From JAFEBO01 sp050730655 (GTDB lineage: Bacteria > Planctomycetota > Phycisphaerae > Phycisphaerales > UBA1924): a stretch of 64,000 bases of DNA. The stretch covers positions 62,001 through 126,000 of the forward strand of contig JBOHNL010000017.1 of NCBI GenBank assembly GCA_050730655.1. Direction: 5' to 3'. This document shows, in pieces, positions 1-8,117 of this stretch. Under the pieces are notes generated by a model, which saw only the letters and a program-made list of their open reading frames with translations, did no database searches and was not told where the DNA came from. The position numbers and the translations under genes are program-made. Each line of letters begins with the position of its first letter. Position 1 is the first letter of the stretch.

Positions 1-231
1 TGGGTCGGCATTTGCCTGTTCGGCCTCATGGACGCCTTTAAGCAGGGCAGCGTGATCGGACAACCCACGCCGTTCTATTTCTGGCTCATCTTGGCCAAGA
101 TCTACTGGGACGAAGCCAACGCCGTGAAAGCGCGAAGTCATGCCTCCGAACTGGAAGAGAGTGCGTGGGGAATCACCGACTACGAACCTGCGCTCTACTC
201 TGAGCATTCCCAACCCCACGGCAACGCGTAG
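1..231 (+). CDS. C-terminal fragment of a membrane protein, possibly polysaccharide polymerase/ligase
   Basis: The reading frame is open from the first base of the window, so the true start lies outside it. About 76 residues are visible. The first 30 or so are hydrophobic and aromatic (FYFWLILAKIYW), consistent with a last membrane segment, and a polar tail with several acidic residues follows. The next genes are a methyltransferase and two glycosyltransferases, which makes a Wzy/WaaL-like O-antigen polymerase or ligase plausible. No family motif is visible in this fragment, so the function is inferred from context only. Confidence 0.5.
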   Translation, partial: WVGICLFGLMDAFKQGSVIGQPTPFYFWLILAKIYWDEANAVKARSHASELEESAWGITDYEPALYSEHSQPHGNA

Positions 232-251
232 CCGCATTCCCGGTTTCAAGC

Positions 252-1076
252 ATGACCGATACCCTTTTCAACCAGCGCCTCGCCTGGACGACGACGCGGA
301 CCATCGAGGTCTGCGGCATCACGATCCCGGTCAGCGAATCGCTCGCGGTCGCCCGGTCGGGCGAGGCGGGCTGGAATTCCTATGTCGCGGGTATCCGCCC
401 AAACTCGGGCTTCAAGTTCGCCGTCAAGACCGCTCTCTGGCCGCTCCGGCGCGCCACCGAGAACTTCCTCGGCCATCAGTTTCTTCAGTACACCCTGGCC
501 CGATGGATCAAGAAGTACGCGAACGACCAAACAGCGTTTCTGGAATGCGGCCCCGGCGACATGTCGCTCCGGCGATTCCTGCCGCCGGCCATCGCCTACA
601 ACGCGATCGAGTTTGGCTTAAGCGAGTTTCAAGTGCGGCGCGTGCTCGCCCGCGACTCGCGCGTGAATCTGGTCCTCGGCACGATTGAGTCGATCCCGCT
701 TTCCGACAACACCGTCGACATGGTCGCCTGCGTCGAAATGCTCCAGCACGTGCCGGATGTCGACAAGGGTCTCCGCGAGATCGTGCGCGTCTGCAAGCCG
801 GGCGCAAAGGTCATGGTGACCGTCGCAAACGGACACTGCGTCAAAGTAAAGCGCAAGGGCCCCAACAAGCACTTCGTGCATCTGTTCACCGAGGCCGACA
901 TCCGAGGCCACGCCGTGCGCGCCGGCCTGAAAGTGCTCGAGCACGAGCAGGTCGGCAAGTGGGTGCCGGTGCCCCAGAAATTGATCGGCGGCCATTCAAT
1001 GCACCTTCCGATTCATTCCGCGAAGGAAGAAGACAACTCGTACTTCGTGTATCTATTGGAAGTGCAAAAGCCCTGA
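252..1076 (+). CDS. class I SAM-dependent methyltransferase
   Basis: A 274-residue protein with the Methyltransf_11 layout. The glycine-rich SAM-binding motif I (LECGPGDMS) lies near residues 97-105. An acidic residue follows strand 2 (IEFGLSEFQ), and the motif IV/post-IV region DMVACVEMLQHVPD lies near 152-165, then REIVRVCKPGAKVMVTV, the usual post-motif helix and strand. The substrate cannot be read from sequence. Its place between a probable polysaccharide membrane protein and glycosyltransferases suggests methylation of a sugar or polysaccharide intermediate. It begins 20 bases after the preceding stop, so co-transcription is likely. Confidence 0.8.
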   Translation: MTDTLFNQRLAWTTTRTIEVCGITIPVSESLAVARSGEAGWNSYVAGIRPNSGFKFAVKTALWPLRRATENFLGHQFLQYTLARWIKKYANDQTAFLECGPGDMSLRRFLPPAIAYNAIEFGLSEFQVRRVLARDSRVNLVLGTIESIPLSDNTVDMVACVEMLQHVPDVDKGLREIVRVCKPGAKVMVTVANGHCVKVKRKGPNKHFVHLFTEADIRGHAVRAGLKVLEHEQVGKWVPVPQKLIGGHSMHLPIHSAKEEDNSYFVYLLEVQKP

Positions 1077-1093
1077 TTGCGGCCGTTCGCCGC

Positions 1094-1951
1094 TCACCGG
1101 CCTTTCGCCTTCCGCGCAATCTCCCCTTCATACCAGTACAGCAGCCTCGCGTACTTCAATCCCGCGCTCCCATCGAGCAGCGCGCCCTTCAAAATCACCG
1201 TGTGCAGCCACCGAATCTGCGACCGCATCGGCATCCGCGCCGCAAGCCCCTTGAGCGCCCGCCGCCGCACAATTCCGTCAGAAGAAAACAGCCCCGACCA
1301 CGACACGCCTTCGCCGCTCGCGCGCGCCGCAAGAATTTCCTTCGCCTCGAGCGAGCTGTATCGATCGTGGCGTGCCCGCCATTCATCCAGGCCCTTCGAA
1401 AAGTTGTAGTGCACGTACGGCTGCGTGAGCGTGCCGACCGTGCCCTGCGTTTCCTCCCGCTGCCCGTGTCCGTGGTCGTTGAAGCGCATCCGCCCCTTGT
1501 GAAAGAGCCTCATCTGATACGCCGGATACCCGCTCGCCCGCTTGATCCACGATCCGTCCAGAATCATCTGGTTCGCAACGTAAAACCCGGCCTCACTCGG
1601 CCCGCGCCCCAGCAACTCCGACATCTCGCGCACCAGCTCCGGCGTGAACCGCTCGTCGGCATCCAGATGAAACACCCAGTCGTGCTTGAGCGGAATGTTG
1701 TCGATCGCCCAGTTCCGCTGTGCGCCGAACGACTTGAATGGATTTGTGACGACCGTCGCACCCGCCTCGAGCGCAATCTCCACCGTCCGATCCGTCGACC
1801 CAGAATCCAGCACGTTCACATCATCTGACCACGCGCAGCTCTCGATCGCCCCGCGAACATTGATCTCTTCGTTCAGGGTGAGAATGACTACCGAGACCGC
1901 CGGCCGCGGCCCGTCATACTCCCCGCGAATTTCATCCAGTGGCCGGCTCAT
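1094..1951 (-). CDS. glycosyltransferase family 2
   Basis: A GT-A fold glycosyltransferase of the WaaE/KdtX-like branch. The N-terminus reads SVVILTLNEE, followed by the nucleotide-binding VLDSGSTDRT. The metal-binding DxD-type motif HLDADERF is near residue 90. FGAQRNWAID and the later RLF/HGH patches are typical of family 2 enzymes that extend lipopolysaccharide or capsular sugars. I chose the ATG at 1951; an in-frame GTG at 1996 would add 15 residues with no better ribosome site. It converges on the methyltransferase gene with only 17 bases between their stops. Donor and acceptor sugars are unknown. Confidence 0.82.
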   Translation of the reverse strand: MSRPLDEIRGEYDGPRPAVSVVILTLNEEINVRGAIESCAWSDDVNVLDSGSTDRTVEIALEAGATVVTNPFKSFGAQRNWAIDNIPLKHDWVFHLDADERFTPELVREMSELLGRGPSEAGFYVANQMILDGSWIKRASGYPAYQMRLFHKGRMRFNDHGHGQREETQGTVGTLTQPYVHYNFSKGLDEWRARHDRYSSLEAKEILAARASGEGVSWSGLFSSDGIVRRRALKGLAARMPMRSQIRWLHTVILKGALLDGSAGLKYARLLYWYEGEIARKAKGR

Positions 1952-2199
1952 GCTGTCGCTGCCTTTGGTGTCGTTGCCTTTCGTGGCACCGGCCACCCGG
2001 CCGGTGTCCTGCCTTTTCCGACTCCCCCCGTCACATCAAAACAGCCGGTATTTGTGCCCAGTCGCCAGTTCATAGGCCCGCACCGTGATATCGGGTCAAT
2101 CCCGACCTCAATACCTTACGATACAAAGTCTGATTCTCGATGTCGGTGCGCCCGTGATCCGGACGCCAACAATCGGACCCGCTCAGGTTTCTTCTTCAC

Positions 2200-3510
2200 A
2201 TGCCCATCCGCGAAACTCCCAAGCCCCGGGTTCTGATCCTGAACCAGTTCTACGTGCCCGACGTCGCCTCGACCGGACACTTGCTGCATGAACTGGCGAC
2301 CGACCTTGTGCGTCGGGGTTTCTTCGTGCAGGTCGATACCTGCCGCCCGTGCTACGGCCCGCGCGAAACCTGGCAACCCGTCGAACTCCGCGAATGGCGC
2401 GACGGCGTCTACGTCCGCCGCCTCGTCACCACCCGCTTCAGCAAGGATCGCCTCGCCGGTCGGATCGTCAACTTCCTCACCTTCATGGTGCCCCTCACGC
2501 TCCGGATGATGTTCCTGAGCCGGGGCGACACCGTCCATCTCTACACCACCAATCCGCCCTTCCTCGGAATCATCGGCGCCTTCGTCAGCATGGTGCGCCG
2601 TCACCGCTACGTCAAACTCCTGCACGACGCCTATCCCGAGATGGCGGTCTGGGTCGGCACGATCAAGAAGGACGGCCTGATCGCCCGGATCTGGCACATG
2701 GGCAACAAGCTCATCTACAAGCGCGCCGAGCACACCATCGTTCTCTGCGAGAGCGCCAAGCGCCTCGTCTGCGAGAACTACGGGCTAGATCCCGCCCGCG
2801 TGCACGTGATCTACAACTGGGCCGACGCGCGCGAACTCACCGCCAAACCCAAGGTCGAGAGCGAGTTCGCCAAGACGCACAACCTCATCGAGCCCTTCAC
2901 GGTTCTCTACTCCGGCAACCTCGGCCTCTACTACGACTTCGACACGCTTCTCGGTGCCGCCGATCTTCTCAAAGACGAAAACTTCCGCCTCGTCCTTGTC
3001 GGCGCCGGTGGCCGCAAGGCCTGGATCGGCGAGCAGATCGCCAAGCGCGGCCTGAAAAACACACTGCTTCTCCCGTACCAGCCCTTCGAAAAGCTCCCCG
3101 ATTCGCTCACCGCCTGCGACGCCAGTTTCGTGACCATCGCCAAGGGTGTCGAAGGAATCAGCTTCCCGAGCAAGCTCTACTCCTCGCTCGCGGTCGGCCG
3201 CCCGATCATTGCGATCAGCGAAGAGCGATCCGAACTCCGCGAACTCGTGGATGAGCACGATGTCGGTCTCTGGTTCAAAGTCGGCGATGCCGCGGGTTTG
3301 GCCGAAGGCATCCGCGCTCTGATGTCCGACCCCGGGATAACCAAACGCAAAGGCCGCAACGCCCGCGCACTCTTCGAGCGCGAGTTCACCCTCGAAGCCG
3401 CCGGCGAGAAGTACGCCAAGGTGCTGCTCGAAGCCTTCCCGCCGGGCACGCCAATTCCGCGTCCGCCGAATACCGAATCACAGGCGGCGCGAGGCGTAGC
3501 GGCAACGTGA
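2200..3510 (+). CDS. glycosyltransferase family 4 (WbuB-like)
   Basis: A 436-residue GT-B enzyme. The N-terminal acceptor domain starts LILNQFYVPD with the HLLHELATDL helix, typical of WbuB/FucNAc-transferase-like GT4 proteins. The C-terminal donor domain shows VLYSGNLGLYYDFDTLL, LVLVGAGGR and the E/S-rich nucleotide-sugar patch GISFPSKLYSSLAVGRP. It probably adds a sugar to a lipid-linked surface polysaccharide precursor at the inner membrane face. It is divergent from the GT2 gene across about 250 bases in which I see no clear promoter. No good Shine-Dalgarno precedes the ATG. Family call is firm; substrate unknown. Confidence 0.85.
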   Translation: MPIRETPKPRVLILNQFYVPDVASTGHLLHELATDLVRRGFFVQVDTCRPCYGPRETWQPVELREWRDGVYVRRLVTTRFSKDRLAGRIVNFLTFMVPLTLRMMFLSRGDTVHLYTTNPPFLGIIGAFVSMVRRHRYVKLLHDAYPEMAVWVGTIKKDGLIARIWHMGNKLIYKRAEHTIVLCESAKRLVCENYGLDPARVHVIYNWADARELTAKPKVESEFAKTHNLIEPFTVLYSGNLGLYYDFDTLLGAADLLKDENFRLVLVGAGGRKAWIGEQIAKRGLKNTLLLPYQPFEKLPDSLTACDASFVTIAKGVEGISFPSKLYSSLAVGRPIIAISEERSELRELVDEHDVGLWFKVGDAAGLAEGIRALMSDPGITKRKGRNARALFEREFTLEAAGEKYAKVLLEAFPPGTPIPRPPNTESQAARGVAAT

Positions 3511-3558
3511 TTGCGTCGCGAGGTCGCGCCGGATTTCAGTGCCGCGCGGCATCCAAAT

Positions 3559-5610
3559 TCACGGACACACCAGCGCGTCATACCCCACCACAAACGCTTG
3601 AAAATCCGTGTCATCCGTCACGCCGTCAAAGTTGAAGTCCGCCGCCGGCGTCACCAGGAAGTCGTACGCCGCAACGAACGACACAAAGTCCACATCATCC
3701 ACAAGCCCGTCGCCGTTCAGGTCCGCCGGACAAGTCGGTGTCGGCCGCGTGAACACAAGCCGCGTCGCGAGCGCCAATGCGGGGTTGCCGCTCGTTTCAG
3801 ACGACGACAAAGTCGCGCGCTTGCCGTTCACTCCGCTTGTATTGAACCTGCCGTCGAAGTTCACCGCGTCGCCACCGCCCAGTCGCTGGCCGATACGCAT
3901 CGTGATGCACAGTCCGCCCCCGTTATAGACAAACGGCTTTGAGAACGGGATCACAAACGAATGCTCTCCCACATCGCTCCCGATGACCGTCATCGCAAAC
4001 GCCGGAACAAACAATTCACCCTGGCGCACCCGCACCATGTCCGCGCCCTCGTTCTGCGAGAAAACGTTGCTCATCTGCAGCGCCGTCCGCTGTGACGTGC
4101 TCAGGTACACATCAAACTGGTTCACGGTCGCATCCCCGATTGGCCACGAGACAAACGCGACCGGCGAGACCGGTGAAATCCGGAACGCAATTCCATCCAC
4201 CGTGCTTCCCGGCGCGAGATACGTCAACTGCGCAGGATCAATCACCAGCTGATGCACCCGGGGCGTCTCGAACAGCCACGCGCCCGAGCCGCCCGAAACC
4301 GTCTCGTACTTGTTCGGCACGCACAGAGATGGCGTGTATCCCACCTCAAGCGCGATCGACGCGTCCTGCGGCAGGAACGCGCCCACTCCCGCGTTCATCG
4401 ACGCCGCGACGGCCGTGCGCATCGCTCCCGCCGGATTCGCGGTATCGAGTACCGGCCCCGCTCCGCCAATAAACGCGCCGTGCCGCACCGTGATGCACAG
4501 ATCGCCGCCCACATACACAAACCCGCGCTGAAAATGGATAGGCATTCCAAACCGCGCGATCTCTCCTCCGCCTGCCGGCAACGCGCCCGCAGGAATTGTG
4601 AGCGCGCCCTCGCGCACGACGATCGCATCCGCCCCCGGATTGCTCCCGAAAGACGTTCCCATCGCAAGCGGCTGATTCACTGAAGTCGCAACTTCAATCT
4701 CAAAGTCCGAAGTCGTCCTCTCCGTGAGCGGCCACGCCGCCTCGCCCGGCGCAAGCCGGAATGTCAGCCACGTAATCAGACTCCCCCGAGGCAGATGCCG
4801 CAACTGCTCCGCGCCAATCACAAACTGCCCCGCGAACTCGCTCGGCCCAAGCGCACCGGCAAACGCCGACTGCCCGTTGCTCGCCGTCGCCGTCAAAAGC
4901 GGAAGCGCGATCGCCGCATCGACTCCCAGTCTGGTTACCGGCGTATTCACACTCTCCGTCGTCGCGGTCGCGCCCGGAGCGTCCGCCTTGCGCGCTTGAA
5001 AGAGCACGTTCGTCCCAGAATCACCACTCGCCGCGGCATCAAAGTTCACCCCCGCAACGCCCGATCCGCTCTGGCTCAGCAGCAGGTGCAGGTTGCCGCC
5101 CGAAAATTCAAAGTCATCGTCAAATCGCGTCTCCCACGAAAACGGCGCGGTCGCGCCCGATTTCTGCAGCGCCGTTCCCGGAATCAGGCTGAGCGCGCCG
5201 CTGCGCACCAGCGTCGAATCCGCCCCGATGTTGTTCGAAATGGTCGACGAAAGAGAGCCCGGCGCCGCAAGCGAGCGCGCGAGCGAGAGCGACCAATCAG
5301 TAAAGTCCGCCTGCGCGATCGGCCCCGCGCTCGTCGTCGAATTGCGGAATGCAACAGAAACCACGCGAGCCCCGGGTGCGAACATCGAGATCTGCGATCC
5401 GGAAAATACCCACTCGAGCGTGCGCCCCGCCGCCTGCAGCGGCGCATCGTTCACCCCGGCTCCGCTCACCGCCGCAAACTTGTTCGCAAGCGTCACCCGT
5501 GTCGATCCCGGCGGATTGAACGGCGCATTCGTGGAGCTTTGAGCCAAGGCCGCACCGACAGCAAAACCACCCGCCGCCACCGCGACAAACCCAGCCGTCA
5601 TTGGACGCAT
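3559..5610 (-). CDS. secreted dockerin-type protein with three copies of an unrecognised module
   Basis: The ATG at 5610 is preferred because a GAGGAG site lies upstream and it opens a signal peptide ending GAALAQ; an in-frame start at 5673 lacks this. The mature protein holds three modules of roughly 170-200 residues. Each has a WP-containing segment, a phrase like SLSSTISNNIGADS / QMSNVFSQNEGADM, a valine-rich VRxGxL strand, a Pro-Ala-Gly turn and a Y-GG-LCI segment. The C-terminus is the dockerin-like pair (DLNGDGLVDDVDF, DFNFDGVTDDTDF) ending VCP. It is paralogous to the 909- and 1108-residue ORF products downstream. Extracellular, structural or binding function is likely; no enzyme motif is visible. 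Confidence 0.8.
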   Translation of the reverse strand: MRPMTAGFVAVAAGGFAVGAALAQSSTNAPFNPPGSTRVTLANKFAAVSGAGVNDAPLQAAGRTLEWVFSGSQISMFAPGARVVSVAFRNSTTSAGPIAQADFTDWSLSLARSLAAPGSLSSTISNNIGADSTLVRSGALSLIPGTALQKSGATAPFSWETRFDDDFEFSGGNLHLLLSQSGSGVAGVNFDAAASGDSGTNVLFQARKADAPGATATTESVNTPVTRLGVDAAIALPLLTATASNGQSAFAGALGPSEFAGQFVIGAEQLRHLPRGSLITWLTFRLAPGEAAWPLTERTTSDFEIEVATSVNQPLAMGTSFGSNPGADAIVVREGALTIPAGALPAGGGEIARFGMPIHFQRGFVYVGGDLCITVRHGAFIGGAGPVLDTANPAGAMRTAVAASMNAGVGAFLPQDASIALEVGYTPSLCVPNKYETVSGGSGAWLFETPRVHQLVIDPAQLTYLAPGSTVDGIAFRISPVSPVAFVSWPIGDATVNQFDVYLSTSQRTALQMSNVFSQNEGADMVRVRQGELFVPAFAMTVIGSDVGEHSFVIPFSKPFVYNGGGLCITMRIGQRLGGGDAVNFDGRFNTSGVNGKRATLSSSETSGNPALALATRLVFTRPTPTCPADLNGDGLVDDVDFVSFVAAYDFLVTPAADFNFDGVTDDTDFQAFVVGYDALVCP

Positions 5611-5798
5611 GGCCGCTCCTCTCACCACGTTCTTCAGAACAGATGTTACAGCCAGGCCGCTTGCGCGCAGCAAAAAACATCGCGTCCCGATAACAGCCGG
5701 ATTTTCTCGTCAAAACGGGCGAACGCGGCCGCAAGGAGGCCGCATCGAGAGTCCGGCGGGCATCTGCTGTTCTGCAATTCTGCCGCTCTGCAAATCAA

Positions 5799-6605
5799 TC
5801 ACGGACACAACAACACGTTGTACGCCGCAACAAAGATTACGAAGTCCGCGTCGTCCACGAATCCGTCAAAGTTCAGATCCGCATCGCACGGCAGTGGCGC
5901 CGCCGGGCAGAGCAACTCGTTGTACGCAGCCACAAAGAGCACAAAGTCCGAATCATCCACCACGCGATCAAAGTTCAGATCACCCGGGCACGGCGCCAGC
6001 GACAGAAACGATCCGTTCAGCGAGTACTCGCCCGCCAGCGCGAACAAGTCGCCGCTGCACGCATTCGCCAACTGGCTCGACTGCGTTAACACGGTGTAGT
6101 TGCGGCCCGGCTTGAGAATGCCCGAGAACGAATACGGTGTCGGCGTGCCCGGCGCCGCCTGCACAAGGTGGATCGCTCCGCCGATCGGCTCGGCCAGCCG
6201 GAACTCGGCCCCATCCACCGCGCCATCCAGCGCATACTGCACCGGCGTCGAAACGGTGAACGTGATTCGAAAATCGCTCGTCGATTGCGAGAGAATGCAA
6301 TTCGCCGGTCCCGCCTGCGACGCCGCCGACGCCTTGCCCATCGCGCTCATCGCGCTCGCCGACACGGTCGATGTCTGCGTCGCCCGCGCCTTCCCGTTTC
6401 CGCCTCCCGAATCCACGTCGCGGCTGATATCGCGATCAAACGCCGCGTATGCCGGCGCCGGAAACGCGGTCTGGATCGAGCCCGCCGCTTCGACGACCAG
6501 AGCCCGCAGATCGCTCGTCAAAACCAATTGTGCGCCCGCCCGCTGGGCAATCATCAAGTGCGCAACCACACTGCACGCAAAAATCCCAACGACTCCGCTC
6601 CGCAT
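5799..6605 (-). CDS. secreted dockerin-type protein, short paralogue 1
   Basis: The start at 6605 is supported by GAGGGAG about 6 bases upstream and by the signal peptide ending QRAGAQ; the ORF extends upstream without signal. About 268 residues. The body contains SQSTSDFRITFTVSTPVQY, DGAVDGAEFRL and a LKPGRNYTVLTQSS strand, suggesting a beta-rich fold that I do not recognise. Two dockerin-like motifs close the protein (DLNFDRVVDDSDF and DLNFDGFVDDADF), each followed by an AYN-LLCP-type phrase, so LCP appears twice. It is a close paralogue of the next gene, in the same orientation. Confidence 0.78.
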   Translation of the reverse strand: MRSGVVGIFACSVVAHLMIAQRAGAQLVLTSDLRALVVEAAGSIQTAFPAPAYAAFDRDISRDVDSGGGNGKARATQTSTVSASAMSAMGKASAASQAGPANCILSQSTSDFRITFTVSTPVQYALDGAVDGAEFRLAEPIGGAIHLVQAAPGTPTPYSFSGILKPGRNYTVLTQSSQLANACSGDLFALAGEYSLNGSFLSLAPCPGDLNFDRVVDDSDFVLFVAAYNELLCPAAPLPCDADLNFDGFVDDADFVIFVAAYNVLLCP

Positions 6606-6956
6606 GTCGATCTCCCTCTGCAAGGCCACGCCCGACGGCCCTCCAAAAAGAGTGTACCACGCGCGCAGCCCAAACCCGCCTTCTCCATGCAAAGGTCGCG
6701 CCAAGTCCCAGTTCGCCCCCGGTTCGGTTCGCGCTCGTCTGGCAGCAAGTAGCCGTCGCATTCAACACAAAGAGCACCGCGGGCACAAAGGACACAAAGA
6801 AAGGCGAGAAGGGAAGACGAGAAGGAAAATAGAGCGCGAAAAGAAGGAAAAAGGGCGGCCCCAACTCGCCCCCGATCGCCGCACCATCACGCCGCGCACG
6901 CGCCTCTCAATTCCGCATTCCGCATTCCGCATTCCGAATTCCGAATTCCATTCCCC
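6606..6956. repeat. intergenic repeats: octad-like array and ATTCCGC heptads
   Basis: About 350 bases between the two short dockerin genes. Around 6760-6830 lies a degenerate CACAAAG/CACAGAG-type array related to the CACCACAGAG family seen elsewhere in the window. At 6909-6951 there are six ATTCCGC/ATTCCGA-type heptanucleotides, ending about five bases 3' of the stop codon of the frameshifted gene. No convincing gene is present. Confidence 0.7.
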
Positions 6957-7747
6957 TCACGGACACAGCAGGGTGTTGTACGCCGCAAGGAAGATCCGAA
7001 AATCCAGATCATCCACCACCCCGTCCGAGTTCAAGTCCGCATCGCACGGCAGCGGCGCCTCCGGGCAGAGCAGCGTGTTGTACGCGACCAGAAAGATCTG
7101 GAAATCCGCGTCATCCACCACGCGGTCAAAGTTCAAGTCCCCGGGACACGATGCGAGCGCCACGAACTGACCGTTCAGTGAATACGCCCCGCCAGCGCGA
7201 ACGAATCTCCGTTGCACGCATTCGCAAGCTGACTCGACTGCGCCAGCACCGTGTACTGCCGGCCCGGCCTGAGAATCCCGCCGACCGAGTACGGCAACTC
7301 CGTTCCCGCCGGCGATTGAACGACATTCACGGTGCCGCTCACGTTTTCCGCCAGGCGGAACTCGGCACCGTTCACCGATCCGTCGAACGAATACTGCACC
7401 GGCGTCGCGACACTGAACGTGATCCGGAAGTCGCTCGTCGCCTGCGCGAGCACGCAGCCCGACGGCGCAGCATCCGATTGCGACGAGCTCGACCCCGTTG
7501 CATTCATCGCGCCGGGCGAGACCGTCGAATTCTGCTTTGCATGCGCGATCGCGTGTCCGCCCCCCGCCGTGACGTCGCGGCTCACTTCCTGATCAAACGG
7601 CGCATACGGCGAAATCGGAAACGCGGTCCCGACCGAACCCGCCGCTTCCGCGGTCAGCGCTCGTTCGTCGCTTGTCAGCGTCAACTGCGCACGCGCATCA
7701 AAAACAAAAAAGAACAAAACGACAACAGCCGCACATCCATTCTTCAT
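6957..7747 (-). pseudogene. secreted dockerin-type protein, short paralogue 2, frameshifted
   Basis: The ATG at 7747 has GGAGGGG upstream and opens a signal peptide ending DARAQ. The frame runs to FALAG near 7185, then leaves frame and stops as RIH. The continuing SLNG..CPGDLNFDRVVDD..LLCP sequence is in another frame down to 6957. Alignment with the intact neighbour at 5799-6605 places a one-base deletion near 7187-7194, where the intact copy reads TACTCGCCCGCC and this copy TACGCCCCGCC. This could be a true mutation or a homopolymer error. Corrected, the protein would be about 263 residues with the same layout as its paralogue. Confidence 0.8.
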
Positions 7748-8014
7748 GATTTCCCCTCCGCGCCCCCAACGGCGCGAAAAAACCCCGGAACAAAACCAGC
7801 TTGCCGCGCCCGACCAAAATTCAAGCGCCATGTGCGAAATCCGGCATAGAGCCCCGCCGACGTGCCATCCCACGCTTTGTCGAAATTCCGGCACCTGCCC
7901 GCGTTTCAACTCAGGAACAAACGCCGGACAACCAGTCAACGCCGAACCGCAAGGCGTTCAACGGAGAACTCGCGCCCGTTCGGTCACAACTTCCCGCGCC
8001 GCTCCACCGCCGAC

Positions 8015-8051
8015 TCCAAAAGAAATCGCCGGCCCCTTCGGACCGGCGATT
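8015..8051 (-). terminator. Rho-independent terminator
   Basis: On the minus strand AATCGCCGG pairs with CCGGCGATT around a 10-base loop (hairpin 8024-8051), followed by TTCTTTTGG. It lies about 70 bases after the stop of the dockerin gene ending at 8118. Confidence 0.7.
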
Positions 8052-8117
8052 GAGTTCCTCCACAATCACGCTCTCAAGTTGCTGTCTGCGTTTCGCACTC
8101 CGAGTGGCGCGGTCCCG

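Noticed and set aside
959..1828. 289-residue plus-strand ORF
   Set aside because: Arg/Pro-rich antisense of the GT2 gene.
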